The translations under genes were made by a program, and so were the position numbers. A stretch of DNA of 64,000 bases from Ligustrum vulgare (lineage: Eukaryota > Streptophyta > Magnoliopsida > Lamiales > Oleaceae): contig OY743179.1 of the NCBI GenBank assembly GCA_963555705.1, positions 24,002,692 through 24,066,691 of the forward strand. Reading direction: 5' to 3'. Positions 1 through 10,739 of this stretch are shown piece by piece. The notes beneath the pieces are model-generated. The model had not been told where the DNA came from. It saw only the letters and a program-made list of their open reading frames with translations, and ran no database searches. Within the stretch, counting starts at the first letter, position 1. Every line of letters begins with the position of its first letter.

Positions 1-1
1 C

Positions 2-1069
2 CATTTTGGTGCCGTGAAAACTGCATCAAAGGTTCTTCAATCGGGATTTTATTGGCCCACTTTATTCAAGGATGCTCACACACTTGTGTCCAAGTGTGAC
101 CGATACCAACGATTGGGTAATATCTCTAACCGAAATGAAATGCCTTTAAATTCTATTTTAGAAGTGGAGATATTCGATGTTTGGGGTATTGATTTTATGG
201 GACCTTTTCCATCGTCCTTTTCTAATCAATACATTCTAGTTGCAGTTGACTATGTGTCCAAGTGGGTAGAAGCGGTGGCACTCCCCACAAATGATGCTCG
301 AGTGGTGGTGAAATTTTTGAAGAAAAATATTTTTACTCGTTATGGCACCCCTCGAGCTATCATTAGTGATGGAGGAAAACACTTTTGTAACCGCCTCTTC
401 GACTCACTTTTGACCAAGTATGGAGTCAAACATCGAATATCCACTCCTTATCATCCGCAAACAAGTGGGCAGGTTGAAATTTCGAATAGAGAGTTGAAAA
501 AGATCCTTGAAGTGACGGTGAATGCCTCGAGGAAAGATTGGTCCAAGAAATTGGATGATGCATTATGGGCATACCGCACCGCTTTCAAGACTCCCATTGG
601 TATGTCTCCATTTCGACTACTATTTGGTAAAGCATGTCATCTTCCGGTTGAGCTTGAGCACCGTGCATATTGGGCAACAAAAGTCTTGAATTTTGATGTG
701 GAGTTGGCCGGTGAGAAAAGATTACTCCAACTCAACGAGCTTGATGAATTCCGCCTTGAATCATATGAAAATGCTCGGATTTACAAAGAGAAGACAAAGA
801 GGTGGCATGACAAGAACATTGTGAAGAGGGACTTCCAAGTTGGGCAACAAGTACTTCTCTACAACTCAAGACTTCGATTGTTCCCCGGTAAACTCTGCTC
901 TAGATGGTCGGGACCTTTCACCATTGCTCAAATCTTTCCACATGGAGCGGTTGAACTTTATCATGGAAGTAAGGGGAACTTCAAAGTAAATGGGCAACGC
1001 CTGAAGCCATACTTGGGGGGTCATTATGAAAAGGAAAAGTCATCCATCCCTCTTGCTAACCCGGAGTAA
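2..1069 (+). CDS. Athila-type Ty3/gypsy integrase, C-terminal part of pol (partial at left edge)
   Basis: The frame is open from the window edge and ends at TAA (1067-1069). Counting from the GTG at 14, the integrase core has D60, D119 and E155, the D,D(35)E spacing of retroviral-type integrases. The N-terminal zinc-binding motif is damaged: C28 is present, but the second cysteine expected three residues later is tyrosine (Y31). The tail (about 210-350), with a [12 protein letters not shown] segment and a basic region before PYLGG, is typical of the Athila branch of plant gypsy elements. The protein inserts the cDNA copy into the genome. No stop interrupts the visible part, but gag, protease and RT lie outside the window. 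The family call is from recalled motifs. Confidence 0.9.
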   Translation, partial: HFGAVKTASKVLQSGFYWPTLFKDAHTLVSKCDRYQRLGNISNRNEMPLNSILEVEIFDVWGIDFMGPFPSSFSNQYILVAVDYVSKWVEAVALPTNDARVVVKFLKKNIFTRYGTPRAIISDGGKHFCNRLFDSLLTKYGVKHRISTPYHPQTSGQVEISNRELKKILEVTVNASRKDWSKKLDDALWAYRTAFKTPIGMSPFRLLFGKACHLPVELEHRAYWATKVLNFDVELAGEKRLLQLNELDEFRLESYENARIYKEKTKRWHDKNIVKRDFQVGQQVLLYNSRLRLFPGKLCSRWSGPFTIAQIFPHGAVELYHGSKGNFKVNGQRLKPYLGGHYEKEKSSIPLANPE

Positions 1070-2887
1070 TTGTATCAAAAAGTCGAGCTTACGACTTTAA
1101 CCAAGCGCTTTTTGGGAGGCAATCCAAATTTCCACTCTTTTTAATTACTTGTTGATATTTACTTATTGCATTTTTTATTATCTCTAACTTGGTTAATCAC
1201 CAACTTTTGTAGGTTCGAAATTCTTTTTGAAATCCTAAGCAACCTTGTCCTCAACAAGTTTGGGGGAGATTGGCGTATCAAAAGAATCAAAGCTTAGGTC
1301 AATTTGGAACATCATACACGCATCAATCCGGGGAAGTTCCATCAACCATTCCTTTCTTGTTATTATGTCATTGTCAACATTGAGGACAATGTTTGATTTA
1401 AGTTTGGGGGTATTGGGATCATGTGCTTTATGAACATTTTACATTGCCTTGCCGGCCCTTGATGTCTTGATGGTTTGAAATTGTTTATTTTGTTGAGAAT
1501 ATTGACATGTTAGATAGCCTTGCCGGCTTATAAGACTTTGATGTTTGAAATTGTTGTTAATTCATGAGTTATGACCAAATATGCTACTTGTGCTACTTTC
1601 TTTAAATGCTTATCCATGTAAGATCATATGTACACTGAGCACAATAGTCATGTTCAATTGTCGGTGAGTTTGGGAATTGTTGAAGGGCGAAGAGGTTAAT
1701 GGAGTAGATGAACTAGGTTGTGAGCTTGTATTGTTTATTTTTATCAACCTATCAAATATTTCCTAATGCTCTAAATCTCTTGACCCTAATGTAAGACAAG
1801 TTTGGGGGTGGTCGACCCGGAAAAGGAGACGGCCTAGACGTGTGGTGATTCCATGCATGTGGAAGTAAATTTTGTGTGGAGTGTATTTCGCCAAGTATAA
1901 GCTAAGTAATGACCGTATGCTATAGTTCTAAGCCCATTTTAATTTTTGCATTGCATTACCCTATCTCGAAGCCTTTTTGACTCGAGTTATTAAGCCCGTA
2001 GGAGTATCTTGAAACTTGGTGCCTTAAGTTTGAAACTTGGGAGTCATCGGCCGAAAGCTCGCTACATGGGTCAATTAGAAAGCTTAATGAGTAGGGTACT
2101 CACACACACACTTAAAAAAAAAAAAAAAAAGCACATTATCATTGCATTCGCTTAATAAGTCTACCCCACTTCGTAGCCTTCTTGACTCGAGTTAATAAGT
2201 CCGTAGGGGTATTTTGAAACCTGGTACCCTTTGATCTAAAAAATCAGGGAGCTGCCGACCTAAAGCTCGCTACATGGGTCAAGTAGAAAGCTTAAGGGAG
2301 TGGGGAAGTCACGAGCAAACATCATGTTAGTTGTTAGAAATCATGCATTTGTATTTGCATAAGGGCTTAGATGAATAGTGGGTTTGAATTGCTTGGTATA
2401 AACTTGAATGTAGAAGCACTCATTAGTGGAGAGTCACTGCACTTCTAGGTTGTCGAGATTGTCGGTAAAACACACCCATGCTTTAGTGGAAAAAGAAAGA
2501 GTGATTTGAGAAGTACCCTCTAGACTTGCATCCCGGGAGTGGAAAGAAAATTATTCATTGGGGGATGAATGTCACGAGTGGGAAAGGAAAGAATTGACCA
2601 CTAATGGTGGGATAGTTTTGACTTGAAACCTCTTTACTCATCAACATTCTCGAATCTTATTGACGATTGACAGTGGCTACTCACACACGCACCGATCGAG
2701 CATCGGATAAGCCAAACTCATTTTTGTAGCATTATTTGGGAACATAATTGTGAATTAATTATGCAATTTCACACTCATGGAAGATTGCGAGCTATCAGCA
2801 TTGTTGATCATATTGTCATTATTTTTTTTGTAGATGCATGTGAATATTCTTGCTCGGGACGAGAAAGAGTTTAAGTTTGGGGGTATT
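1070..2887 (+). other. Non-coding 3' region of the Athila-type element
   Basis: About 1.8 kb lies between the pol stop and the putative 3' LTR, without a credible ORF. It holds four polypurine-like TTTGGGGG motifs (near 1260, 1402, 1801 and 2876). Only the last sits directly before an LTR-like TG start and is the likely plus-strand primer. Long spacers after pol are usual in Athila/Tat elements. The short ORF at 1245-1433 has no recognisable content. Confidence 0.65.
1951..2312 (+). repeat. Imperfect direct repeat, two copies
   Basis: 1951-2105 and 2139-2312 share blocks such as TTGACTCGAGTTA, AAAGCTCGCTACATGGGTCAA and AGAAAGCTTAA, in the same order and separated by a poly(A) tract. The copies have diverged with several indels. 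No function is evident. Confidence 0.7.
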
Positions 2888-4342
2888 TGTTGGGTGCATT
2901 TTACATGCATATTTCATATATTTTTGGTAATACTTTTTGAGTAATTTGGACAAATACCTACTTAATTGTGCATGTTTTGTGGTTAAATAGGTTTACCAAT
3001 CAACTTCATGGAGAAAACACAAGAAAGAAGCTAAATGGATGAATACTTGAAGAAATTGAGGAGAAAAGAGTTAAATCCATCAAAGAGTCAAAATTAGAGC
3101 CAAACTGCAACCACGCGATCGCGTGGTAATTCTCAAGTCGCGTTCGCGAACTCGAGCAAAAATCCAACCTGAGACTTATAATGCCAACCACGCGATCGCG
3201 AGCCAGTCAGCCACGCGATCGCGTGGTCATAAAATGAAGCGAAAATCTGGGCCGACCCGGTGCGACCCGATCCGGCCCAGATGCTGAAACACGCGGATCT
3301 ACGCGATTTGGGTGTATTTTTGAGTGATTTTGAGTATTTTGGATTCATTTCTTTTCTCTTCAAAACCCTAGAAAACCCCTAGCTCTCTCTTTTTCTCTTT
3401 TATTTTACTCTTTTATCTTGTAATTTCTCTTGAGTTTGTATAGTTTAGTTGATGAATATTGATTAAGGGGAGAAATACCAACATTATTGTGGAAGAATAG
3501 TGATATTTGGAAGCAAGAATCATTGGTGAAGGGAAGTGTTTTTGCTTAATCTTCATATTTCTCTATTTACTTTACTCTATTGTTGAAATGATGTATTTAA
3601 TTCTTGAATTTTATTGTTATTTCACTATGGGCTAAACTATTTTGTGTTGGGATGTTGATGAAGCTTGACCTAGCCTAGTTGATTTTAATGCTTGTATTAA
3701 GAATTTAAGTTTTTTATTATCTTGTGCATTTATTGTTGTATTTATTGACTAGCATTTTTGTGGCCACATTTATGCTTAGGTTTCATGGAGTGTGCAATTA
3801 TTGAGAAATTGTTGTGTATTCTGGATCAATACAATATTTGCTCTAGGTTCTTGTTTAGGATAGAGATATACCTAAAACCCTAGATGACCCATTGAGTTAT
3901 TTTCACATAGGTTTAATGCAATTGGTGTGTTTTTAATCGACATAGAGATATAGTAGGTTAATACCACTAGTTAGGGTTGATTTCACTCAAGAGAGGTAAT
4001 TGGCTAAGCTTGGAAAATCGGGTCTAACATGATTAATGAATTGCATCTCTTTTTGCTTGTTGATAATTTAATTAGGTAATGGTCAAGTGGAATCAAGAAT
4101 CCCAACACTCCTTTATCATCTATTCATCACCATTTTTCTAGTTATTTATTTACCATTGCAAATTTAATTCTAGTACGAGAACATTCCCAAACAAATCTTT
4201 ATTGTGTGTGTTTCTTGTTAAAATTAATTATACTAGAGTGTAATTGAAATATACAATCCTTGTGGGATCGATAAACCGGACTCAATTAGTCCACTATCAC
4301 TTGTATGCGACTCGTGCACTTGCGGTGTGTTTGTAGCGAACA
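2888..4342 (+). repeat. Putative 3' LTR of the Athila-type element
   Basis: It begins TGTTGGGTGC directly after the purine run AGTTTGGGGGTATT. The right edge is a guess (a CA at 4341-4342), because the 5' LTR is outside the window. The body holds the CGATCG palindromes and, near 4250, a CCTTGTGGGATCGA block of a kind I associate with the ends of plant gypsy LTRs. Confidence 0.5.
3111..3226. repeat. Cluster of CGATCG-centred palindromes inside the LTR
   Basis: CCACGCGATCGCGTGG, a perfect 16-bp palindrome, occurs at 3111-3126 and 3211-3226. A variant ending in GAG is at 3188-3202, and a related TCGCGTTCGCGA is at 3138-3149. These CpG-dense blocks stand out against AT-rich surroundings. Confidence 0.9.
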
Positions 4343-4583
4343 ACCACCACAAGTGCACATTCAAAAAATCGCACCGAATACACACCACCACAAAGCACTG
4401 TGCGCACACACTGCACATCACCGCACAAAAAATAACCATCAACAAAAAAATGAAGAAAAATAGAGGTAGATGACTAGTAGAAATGAAAAACAAAGTGTAG
4501 ATGAAAATGAGATCTACGCCATTGTGCGCCTATCATGGAGATGGGATTTGCGATATATGTCGCCATCCATCGCATGTAGTATG
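4343..4583. other. Spacer between the Athila-type LTR and the copia element
   Basis: A CA-rich 240-bp stretch, which may still be LTR. No gene is seen. The minus-strand ORF at 4233-4493 translates low-complexity CA repeats and looks spurious. Confidence 0.5.
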
Positions 4584-4783
4584 TGTTAGAATATATTATA
4601 CCATATATACCATATATTCTGTATATTATATTTATAGTATAGAGTATATATTCTGTAATCTGTATATATGGTAGTTAGCCTCATTCTCCTCTTATAAAAA
4701 GGGACGGACCCTTGTATAGTTTTATATAGTTTAATATACAATTCTCCATTCTCTGTTTTCTCTCTGACTCTTTATTCTTGACA
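4584..4783 (+). repeat. 5' LTR of the copia element
   Basis: 200 bp, from TGTTAGAATA to TTCTTGACA. It contains TATA-rich sequence and a TATAAAAAG block near 4694 that would serve as the promoter. It matches 18186-18383. Confidence 0.92.
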
Positions 4784-4795
4784 TGGTATCAAAGC
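4784..4795 (+). other. Primer binding site of the copia element
   Basis: TGGTATCAAAGC directly follows the LTR. It matches the initiator tRNA-Met 3' end complement (TGGTATCAGAGC) with one mismatch. Confidence 0.9.
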
Positions 4796-4989
4796 CCTCG
4801 AATTTTGTATATTTGTTGTGTAAAACAATTTGGAGTTCAAAAATTTGAAGAAAATTCAAAATTTTCGAAAATTCCAGTGTGGTTGGTTTGAATTTTGGAA
4901 TTGTGCACAGTATTCTGTTGTTCCAGGCAGATTCATCGTGTTCTTCATAGTATGAGTTTTGTCTTGTTTGTGCATTTTCTTGTTCACTC

Positions 4990-5918
4990 ATGGCATCTGC
5001 TACAGATATTAATATCACTTGTCCCATTGATGTTGTTTTGGACGGCACCAACTACAATATCTGGTCTCAACAGATGTCTGTCTTTCTTATTGGTCGTCGG
5101 TTGTGAAATTTTGTGATTGGGAAGAAAACTGAACCAACGAAAGAGGAAATCAAATCTCAGTAAGAGTTTGATGAATGTCTTGAGGTATGGGATGCCACTC
5201 ACTGTAAAATCTTGGCGTGGTTCATTAATACATCTTGTTCGTCGATTCAGATTCTTCTTTCGAAGTTTCGAAATGCCAAACTTGCTTGGGATTTTTTGGC
5301 AAATCGATACAATTTCTCTAGTGATGTCGCCCTGCAATTTCAGTTGGAGACCAAGTTGTATCAGATGCATCAAGAGCCTGGTCAATATATTGCTGATTTT
5401 CACTCTCAGGTCGCAGTCTCTAAGATCAGCAGTCTCAGGCTGATCCATCTTTTTCTGATGCTGATTCTGCCAAACTCTTCTCCGATTATCGAGATCGTAG
5501 ACAGTTCATTCACTTCATGATGCATATCCGAGATGAGTTTGAAAACACCAGAGCATCGTTACTTCATCGCTCTCCACTGCCAACTCTCAACGTTGCCCTT
5601 ACTGAGCTCATATCTGAGGAGATACGGCAACAAACTCGTCGATCTCAGTCTAATGATCTGGTTATGTCTATCACACCTAGTACTGCTCCTCCGGTAGTAG
5701 CATCTCTTCTTTCAGGCCACGACGGTTTGTTGGTCAATGTCATTATTGTAAGGAAGAAGGTCTTCGAATTTTTGATTGTCTCGAGAAAAAGGCTAAGGAC
5801 ACGAGAGATGCTCAAAAGGCAAAAGCCTCTACCCCTAAGTGTGCTACAGTATCAACCAGTTCACCAACTTCTTAATCTTCTCATGTACCCACTACATCTC
5901 TTACTGCAGCTGACCTAG
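4990..5918 (+). pseudogene. Copia gag pseudogene
   Basis: The ATG at 4990 opens a copia gag with the N-terminal LDGTNYNIWSQQM signature. An in-frame TGA at 5104-5106, a TAA after KSQ near 5161 and later frameshifts break it. Downstream pieces retain gag-like content: AKLAWDFLANRY, then QLETKLYQMHQEPGQYIADFHSQ, and from 5517 in another frame, IRDEFENTRASLLHRSPLP. Gag packages element RNA in virus-like particles; this copy could not make an intact one. Confidence 0.88.
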
Positions 5919-5938
5919 AGGCGCTGGTTCACCAGGTT

Positions 5939-7083
5939 TTGTTCCGTACCTCCACTGCCTTGACCGTCCCTTCAGGTATATCTTCTTCTTGGTTTATTAA
6001 CTCAGCTTGTTACAACCACATGACTCCTGACTCCTCTTTATTTTATGAGAAGAAATCTCTAAGTAATGTCCCACCTATTTACATTGCTGATGGTTCTCAT
6101 ATGCCTGTTAGTCATATTGGTTCCATCTCTACTTTCGCTAATTCTATTCCCAATATATTTCTTGTGCCAAAATTATCACTCAATCTCCTTTTTTTTGGAC
6201 AACTTGTTGAACTTGGACTTGTCTTAACATTTTCTAATAAAGGGGGTGATGTGCAAGATCAGAAGACGGGTCGGCTGGGTGGGACATGGCGTAAAGTTGG
6301 TCGCCCCCGTTCACGTTCTATCCCACCTTTTGCAGTTGTTGTTTCTTCCAGTCTTTGGCATTCTCGCCTTAGTCATACATCTTTGTCCCGTGTTAATTCG
6401 TTAGTGTCTAACGGTCTTCTAGATAAGGTTAGTTTTGATACTTTTGATTGTGTCTCCTGTCAATTGGGAAAACAAAAGGCTTTATCTTTCAATAATAGCA
6501 ACTCTTTATCTTCTGCACCTTTTGATCTTGTTTACTCTGATTTATGGGGACCTACATCTACTCCTACTAAAGGGGGATCTCGTTATTTTATTATAGTTAT
6601 CGATTATTATTCTCTCTATACTTGGATCTATCTTCTACGTCATAGATCAGAGTTACTCATAGTTTTTTGTGAATTTAAACAGATGATTAAAACTCAAATT
6701 GATTGCACTATCAAAGTCTTTCGCTCCGAAAATGCTATGGAATATACGTTCGTTTCCTTTCTTGACATTCTTAAAGAGGACGGTGTTCTTCCACATCGTT
6801 CATGTCCATATACCTCACAGCAGAATGGTCGTGCAGAACTCAAACATTTTCATGTGTTTGATACTGTACGATCTTTGCTACACTCAGCCTCACTCCCTGA
6901 CTCTTTTTAGGGAGAAGCTGCTCTTACAGTCGTATACACGATCAATCGAGTCCCCTCCCCTACCATATCTAATCGGTCTCCTTATGAGCTCCTTCATGAA
7001 AAGGTATCAAATTATTCTCTGTTAAAAGTTTTTGGTTGTGCCTGCTTTTTCTTACTTCCACCTCATGAACGTACCAAACTTTA
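5939..7083 (+). pseudogene. Copia protease remnant and integrase pseudogene
   Basis: The N-terminal part resembles the copia protease and post-protease region (IADGSHMPVSHIGS). Next comes a GAG-pre-integrase segment (LWHSRLSHTS...CVSCQLGKQ) and the integrase core. The core keeps the first aspartate (YSDLWGP), but the second motif reads RSENAMEY, so the expected catalytic aspartate is glutamate. The third, QQNGRAEL, keeps its glutamate. An in-frame TAG at 6908-6910 interrupts the protein; the same frame then continues in integrase-like sequence to 7083. It is probably inactive on both counts. Confidence 0.88.
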
Positions 7084-7571
7084 ACCATGATCTCGTCTAA
7101 TCAACTTCGCATCTCTCGTCATGTTTAGTTTTGGGAACACAAGCCCTTCACCACTATATACTATTTTCCATCACAATCTCCATCTCCGTCTACTATCTTT
7201 TCTGATGCCAGTGCAGAATTTCCTTTAGTGTTTGATGCAGGTGTTGAAAGTTCATCTAGTGACCAGTCATTGCTCATTCCTCCCGAGTCTGCACCATCTG
7301 CTGAACCTGTCATTGCTTCCTAGTCTACTGCTACTCCAGAAAATCGTCGGTCTACTAGAGTAAGAACACTTCCTACTTATCTTAGTGATTATCATTGTTA
7401 TTCTACTATTGCCACTCTTCATGAACCTCGCACTTATCGCGAGGCCAGTTCTGACCCACTTTGGAAAAAAGCTATGTCTGATGAACTACAGGCTCTCCTC
7501 AATACTCATACATGGAACCTGGTTGATTTACCTCCTGGTAAGTCTGCAGTGGGATGTAAGTGGGTATACAA
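7084..7571 (+). pseudogene. Copia linker and start of reverse transcriptase, cut by insertion
   Basis: After a degenerate linker with stops, 7324-7571 encodes the start of the copia RT domain: a RRSTRVR linker, then EPRTYREASSDPLWKKAM, ELQALLNTHTWNLVDLPPG and CKWVYN. The frame stops where the nested element begins. The remainder of the domain resumes at 16799. Confidence 0.9.
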
Positions 7572-8098
7572 TGTGACGACCCGAATTCTCGACCATTCGA
7601 GTGCCACAAAAAGTGACTCATATCATATTATCGAGACTTAAATAGTAATGTAAAATTATTCAAAAGAATAATTAGAATCCCATAATTTTATTTGTGAATA
7701 AAAATAGAACATAATTTTCTTACATAAAGTTCAACATAATTATCTCATCAATCTTAACCACTTTTGCCACTTCCATGTTGACCGCCTCGAACCTTCAATT
7801 ATCTGAAAATGGTAAATATCGTGGAGTGAGATTTATAAAATCCCAGTAAGTATACCAAGCATAAATTTTCTTTTGAATGCATATGGATCATTTTCATCAT
7901 AACATAGGATAGGATTGAAATATTCATAAACATAGGGAGACACAAGAATTTTACCGAACTTAAATGGCAAGAATTCTTATGTGTAGCGCTACTAAACTCC
8001 GGTCCCCTTAGCATAATCATAAACATATCATATGGAACCCATAACAATCTTGTGAGATTGATTTCATAGCAATGATCCAAACATTTTCATAAAAACAT

Positions 8099-8798
8099 AA
8101 GATATACTTACTTGTCATAAAAACATACTTACTTTTCATAAAAACATAAGATATACTTACTTGTCATAAAAACATACTTACTTTTCATAAAAACATAAGG
8201 TGTATTTACCTTTCATAAAAACATACTTACTTTTCATAAAAACATAAGATATACTTACTTGTCATAAAAACATACTTACTTTTCATAAAAACATAAGGTG
8301 TATTTACCTTTCATAAAAACATACTTACTTTTCATAAAAACATAAGATATACTTACTTGTCATAAAAACATACTTACTTTTCATAAAAACATAAGGTGTA
8401 TTTACCTTTCATAAAAACATACTTACTTTTCATAAAAACATAAGATATACTTACTTGTCATAAAAACATACTTACTTTTCATAAAAACATAAGATATACT
8501 TACTTGTCATAAAAACATACTTACTTTTCATAAAAACATAAGGTGTATTTACCTTTCATAAAAACATACTTACTTTTCATAAAAACATAAGATATACTTA
8601 CTTGTCATAAAAACATACTTACTTTTCATAAAAACATAAGGTGTATTTACCTTTCATAAAAACATACTTACTTTTCATAAAAACATAAGATATACTTACT
8701 TGTCATAAAAACATACTTACTTTTCATAAAAACATAAGGTGTATTTACCTTTCATAAAAACATACTTACTTTTCATAAAAACATAAGATATACTTACC
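8099..8798 (+). repeat. 49-bp tandem array with a higher-order AABABAB pattern
   Basis: Fourteen 49-bp units and one partial unit. Type A starts AAGATATACTTACTTG and type B starts AAGGTGTATTTACCTT; both end in ACTTACTTTTCATAAAAACAT. The order is AABABAB, AABABAB and a partial A, so two 343-bp superunits (8099-8441, 8442-8784) are joined. Each unit is itself two related sub-blocks of about 28 and 21 bp. Confidence 0.95.
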
Positions 8799-9012
8799 TT
8801 TTAAAAGATTAAAATGAAGTGTAGTAGTAAATGGACCAAAACTTTCTTGACCACCTTGAATTTCTCTTACTTGTGGATTTTGTCAAGAGATTGGAAATAA
8901 GTGTATATGTGTAGAGTTGTGTGTAAAAGAGATGGGTTTAAATAGATGTATAAAGTTGGCATATTGTAAACATAATCATTCAATTCTATTAATTTTAACA
9001 CATCCTTTTCTT

Positions 9013-9478
9013 AAAGTAAAGCACCATTCATATACTTTTCCATATTTATACAAATATTATGCTCTTCATGATTACATATAATGGAGTCTTATCAACCATT
9101 CATATACTTTTCCATATTTATACAAATATTATGCTCTTCATGATTACATATAATGGAGTCTTATCAACCATTCATATACTTTTCCATATTTATACAAATA
9201 TTATGCTCTTCATCATTACATATAATGGAATCTTATCAACCATTCATATACTTTTCCATATTTATACAATTATTATGCTCTTCATGATTACATATAATGG
9301 AGTCTATAATTCATTCATATACTTTTCCATATTTATACAAATATTATGCTCTTCATGATTATATATAATGGAGTATATAATTCATTCATATACTTTTTCA
9401 TATTTATACAAATATTATGCTCTTCATGATTACATATAATGGAGTATATAATTCATTCATATACTTTTCCATATTTAT
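9013..9478 (+). repeat. 72-bp tandem array in the LTR
   Basis: About six and a half copies of a unit beginning CCATTCATATACTTTTCCAT. The first three are 72 bp; the later ones are slightly shorter and diverged. Since 72 is divisible by three, a spurious 99-residue ORF (9059-9358) runs through it. Confidence 0.92.
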
Positions 9479-9808
9479 TAAATTAAGATTCTCATAATTA
9501 TTATATATAATGGAACCTCTCATGCTTGCATATATTTTCTTAATTTCAATAATAAAAATAATTTTTGTATAAATAAATATTGGGATAACATTGAATTAAG
9601 TACTTGGACTTAATATACTTTAAATCAAGAGAATGGAGATATTTTTAGAAATTCGGAATTTAATTTAAAATCGAACGATCTCGATTATTTCTTGACTTGG
9701 CTATACGAATACGTCGTGGCGTTAACTTAATAAAAATGGGTGAAATAGTAGCGACACGATTTTCTATTAAAATAATTATTAATCGCGTAAAAATTCTTGG
9801 TCGCTACA

Positions 9809-9825
9809 AATTTACCCCCTTAAAA
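9809..9825 (-). other. Polypurine tract of the nested element
   Basis: On the minus strand, AAGGGGGTAAATT abuts the LTR start TGTAGCGACC and is preceded by TTTCGAGGACGAAATTATTTT. The same pre-tract block stands before the gypsy LTR starts at 26601 and 26949. Confidence 0.9.
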
Positions 9826-10694
9826 TAATTTCGTCCTCGAAATTAAACTTACTTGATCTTATGATTTCTGAACACTTAATCAGAATCTCTTCTTCTTCTT
9901 CTTATGTAGCATCATCGCTACCATATTTAACCCAACCATATTTAACCCACTGGACTTTGACTAAATGCATCAATTTGTTTTCTTAAGACATGAACTTTTC
10001 TATCAATAATAGACATATGTCTACTCATAAATTCTTCTGAATCAAAATGAAAATTCCCAATCGTATGTGATATTTCATCATATCTTGTAGTACTCATGTA
10101 ACCTGTCACTTATCATCGTATCATGTAACCTCAAATATTCGTATTAATATCTCTAAAATTTCAATAAATCTTTACTAACATATCATACCATAATAATTTG
10201 TCATTTCTTCTTATTACCAAATATCCCAAAATAATTAAAACGATTACCTGAATATTCTCTATGTAATATACCCAAACATGTTATTCACATATCAACATAA
10301 TCATCAGTTTATCTTTCCAATATTTGTAACCCAAAATTTCTGCAAAATTCAATAAACAAATATCTCCCAAATAATTAAAATTCTTAACTCAAATATCATA
10401 ACATTTCCCGTAAGGTATTCCTTTCACTTGCACAAACTTATTAATCCTGATTCAATACAGTCCTTATTTCACTTTCACGTATCCCCGTATTATTTCTATA
10501 CCTTGATTATTATATCAAAATATCAGTACCCAAAATCCAAGAAAATATTCCATATCTCAAATCCCGTCATCATCAAATCTTCCTTTTATCAAGAAAGTAA
10601 ACGGCGCATAAACTCTTGTTCCCTCTTTTCCATTATTCTATTCCGCGCTTTCTTGCTGGAATCAATATCACGCGGATTTCCTCCGATCCTTAAT
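9826..10694. other. Interior of the nested element before the ORF cassette
   Basis: About 870 bp of AT-rich DNA. The plus-strand ORF at 10428-10706 (92 residues) lacks any domain I recognise, and its composition is that of the surrounding non-coding DNA. I see no coat protein or gag. Confidence 0.6.
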
Positions 10695-10706
10695 GCTTTT
10701 AAATAG
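10695..10706 (+). promoter_or_regulatory. TATA-like motif before the nucleic-acid-binding ORF
   Basis: GCTTTTAAATAG lies 34 bp before the ATG at 10740. Nearly the same motif (GCTTTAAATAG, 11544-11554) precedes the LOG ORF. Either a TATA box or a remnant signal of the donor; sequence alone cannot decide. Confidence 0.4.
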
Positions 10707-10739
10707 TTCATGCTGGGAAGAGGTTAGATCCATCAAAAC

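Larger units (their letters stand above)
7572..9808 (-). repeat. 3' LTR (left copy) of the nested element
   Basis: 2237 bp, reading TGTGACGACC...GGTCGCTACA on the plus strand, with TG/CA ends on both strands. It contains a 49-bp array and a 72-bp array. Against the right copy I found two substitutions (near 7609 and at 8271) and no indel. Confidence 0.96.

Noticed and set aside
4984..5448. 154-residue minus-strand ORF
   Set aside because: Antisense shadow of the copia gag pseudogene.
7799..8080. 93-residue minus-strand ORF in the LTR, repeated at 14789-15070
   Set aside because: No recognisable domain. The identity of the two copies follows from LTR identity and is not evidence of selection.
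8099..8798. CRISPR-like array
   Set aside because: The 49-bp units are contiguous, with no unique spacers, in plant LTR DNA. It is a tandem repeat.
9059..9358. 99-residue ORF, also at 16049-16348
   Set aside because: It only exists because the 72-bp repeat length is divisible by three and lacks stops in one frame.
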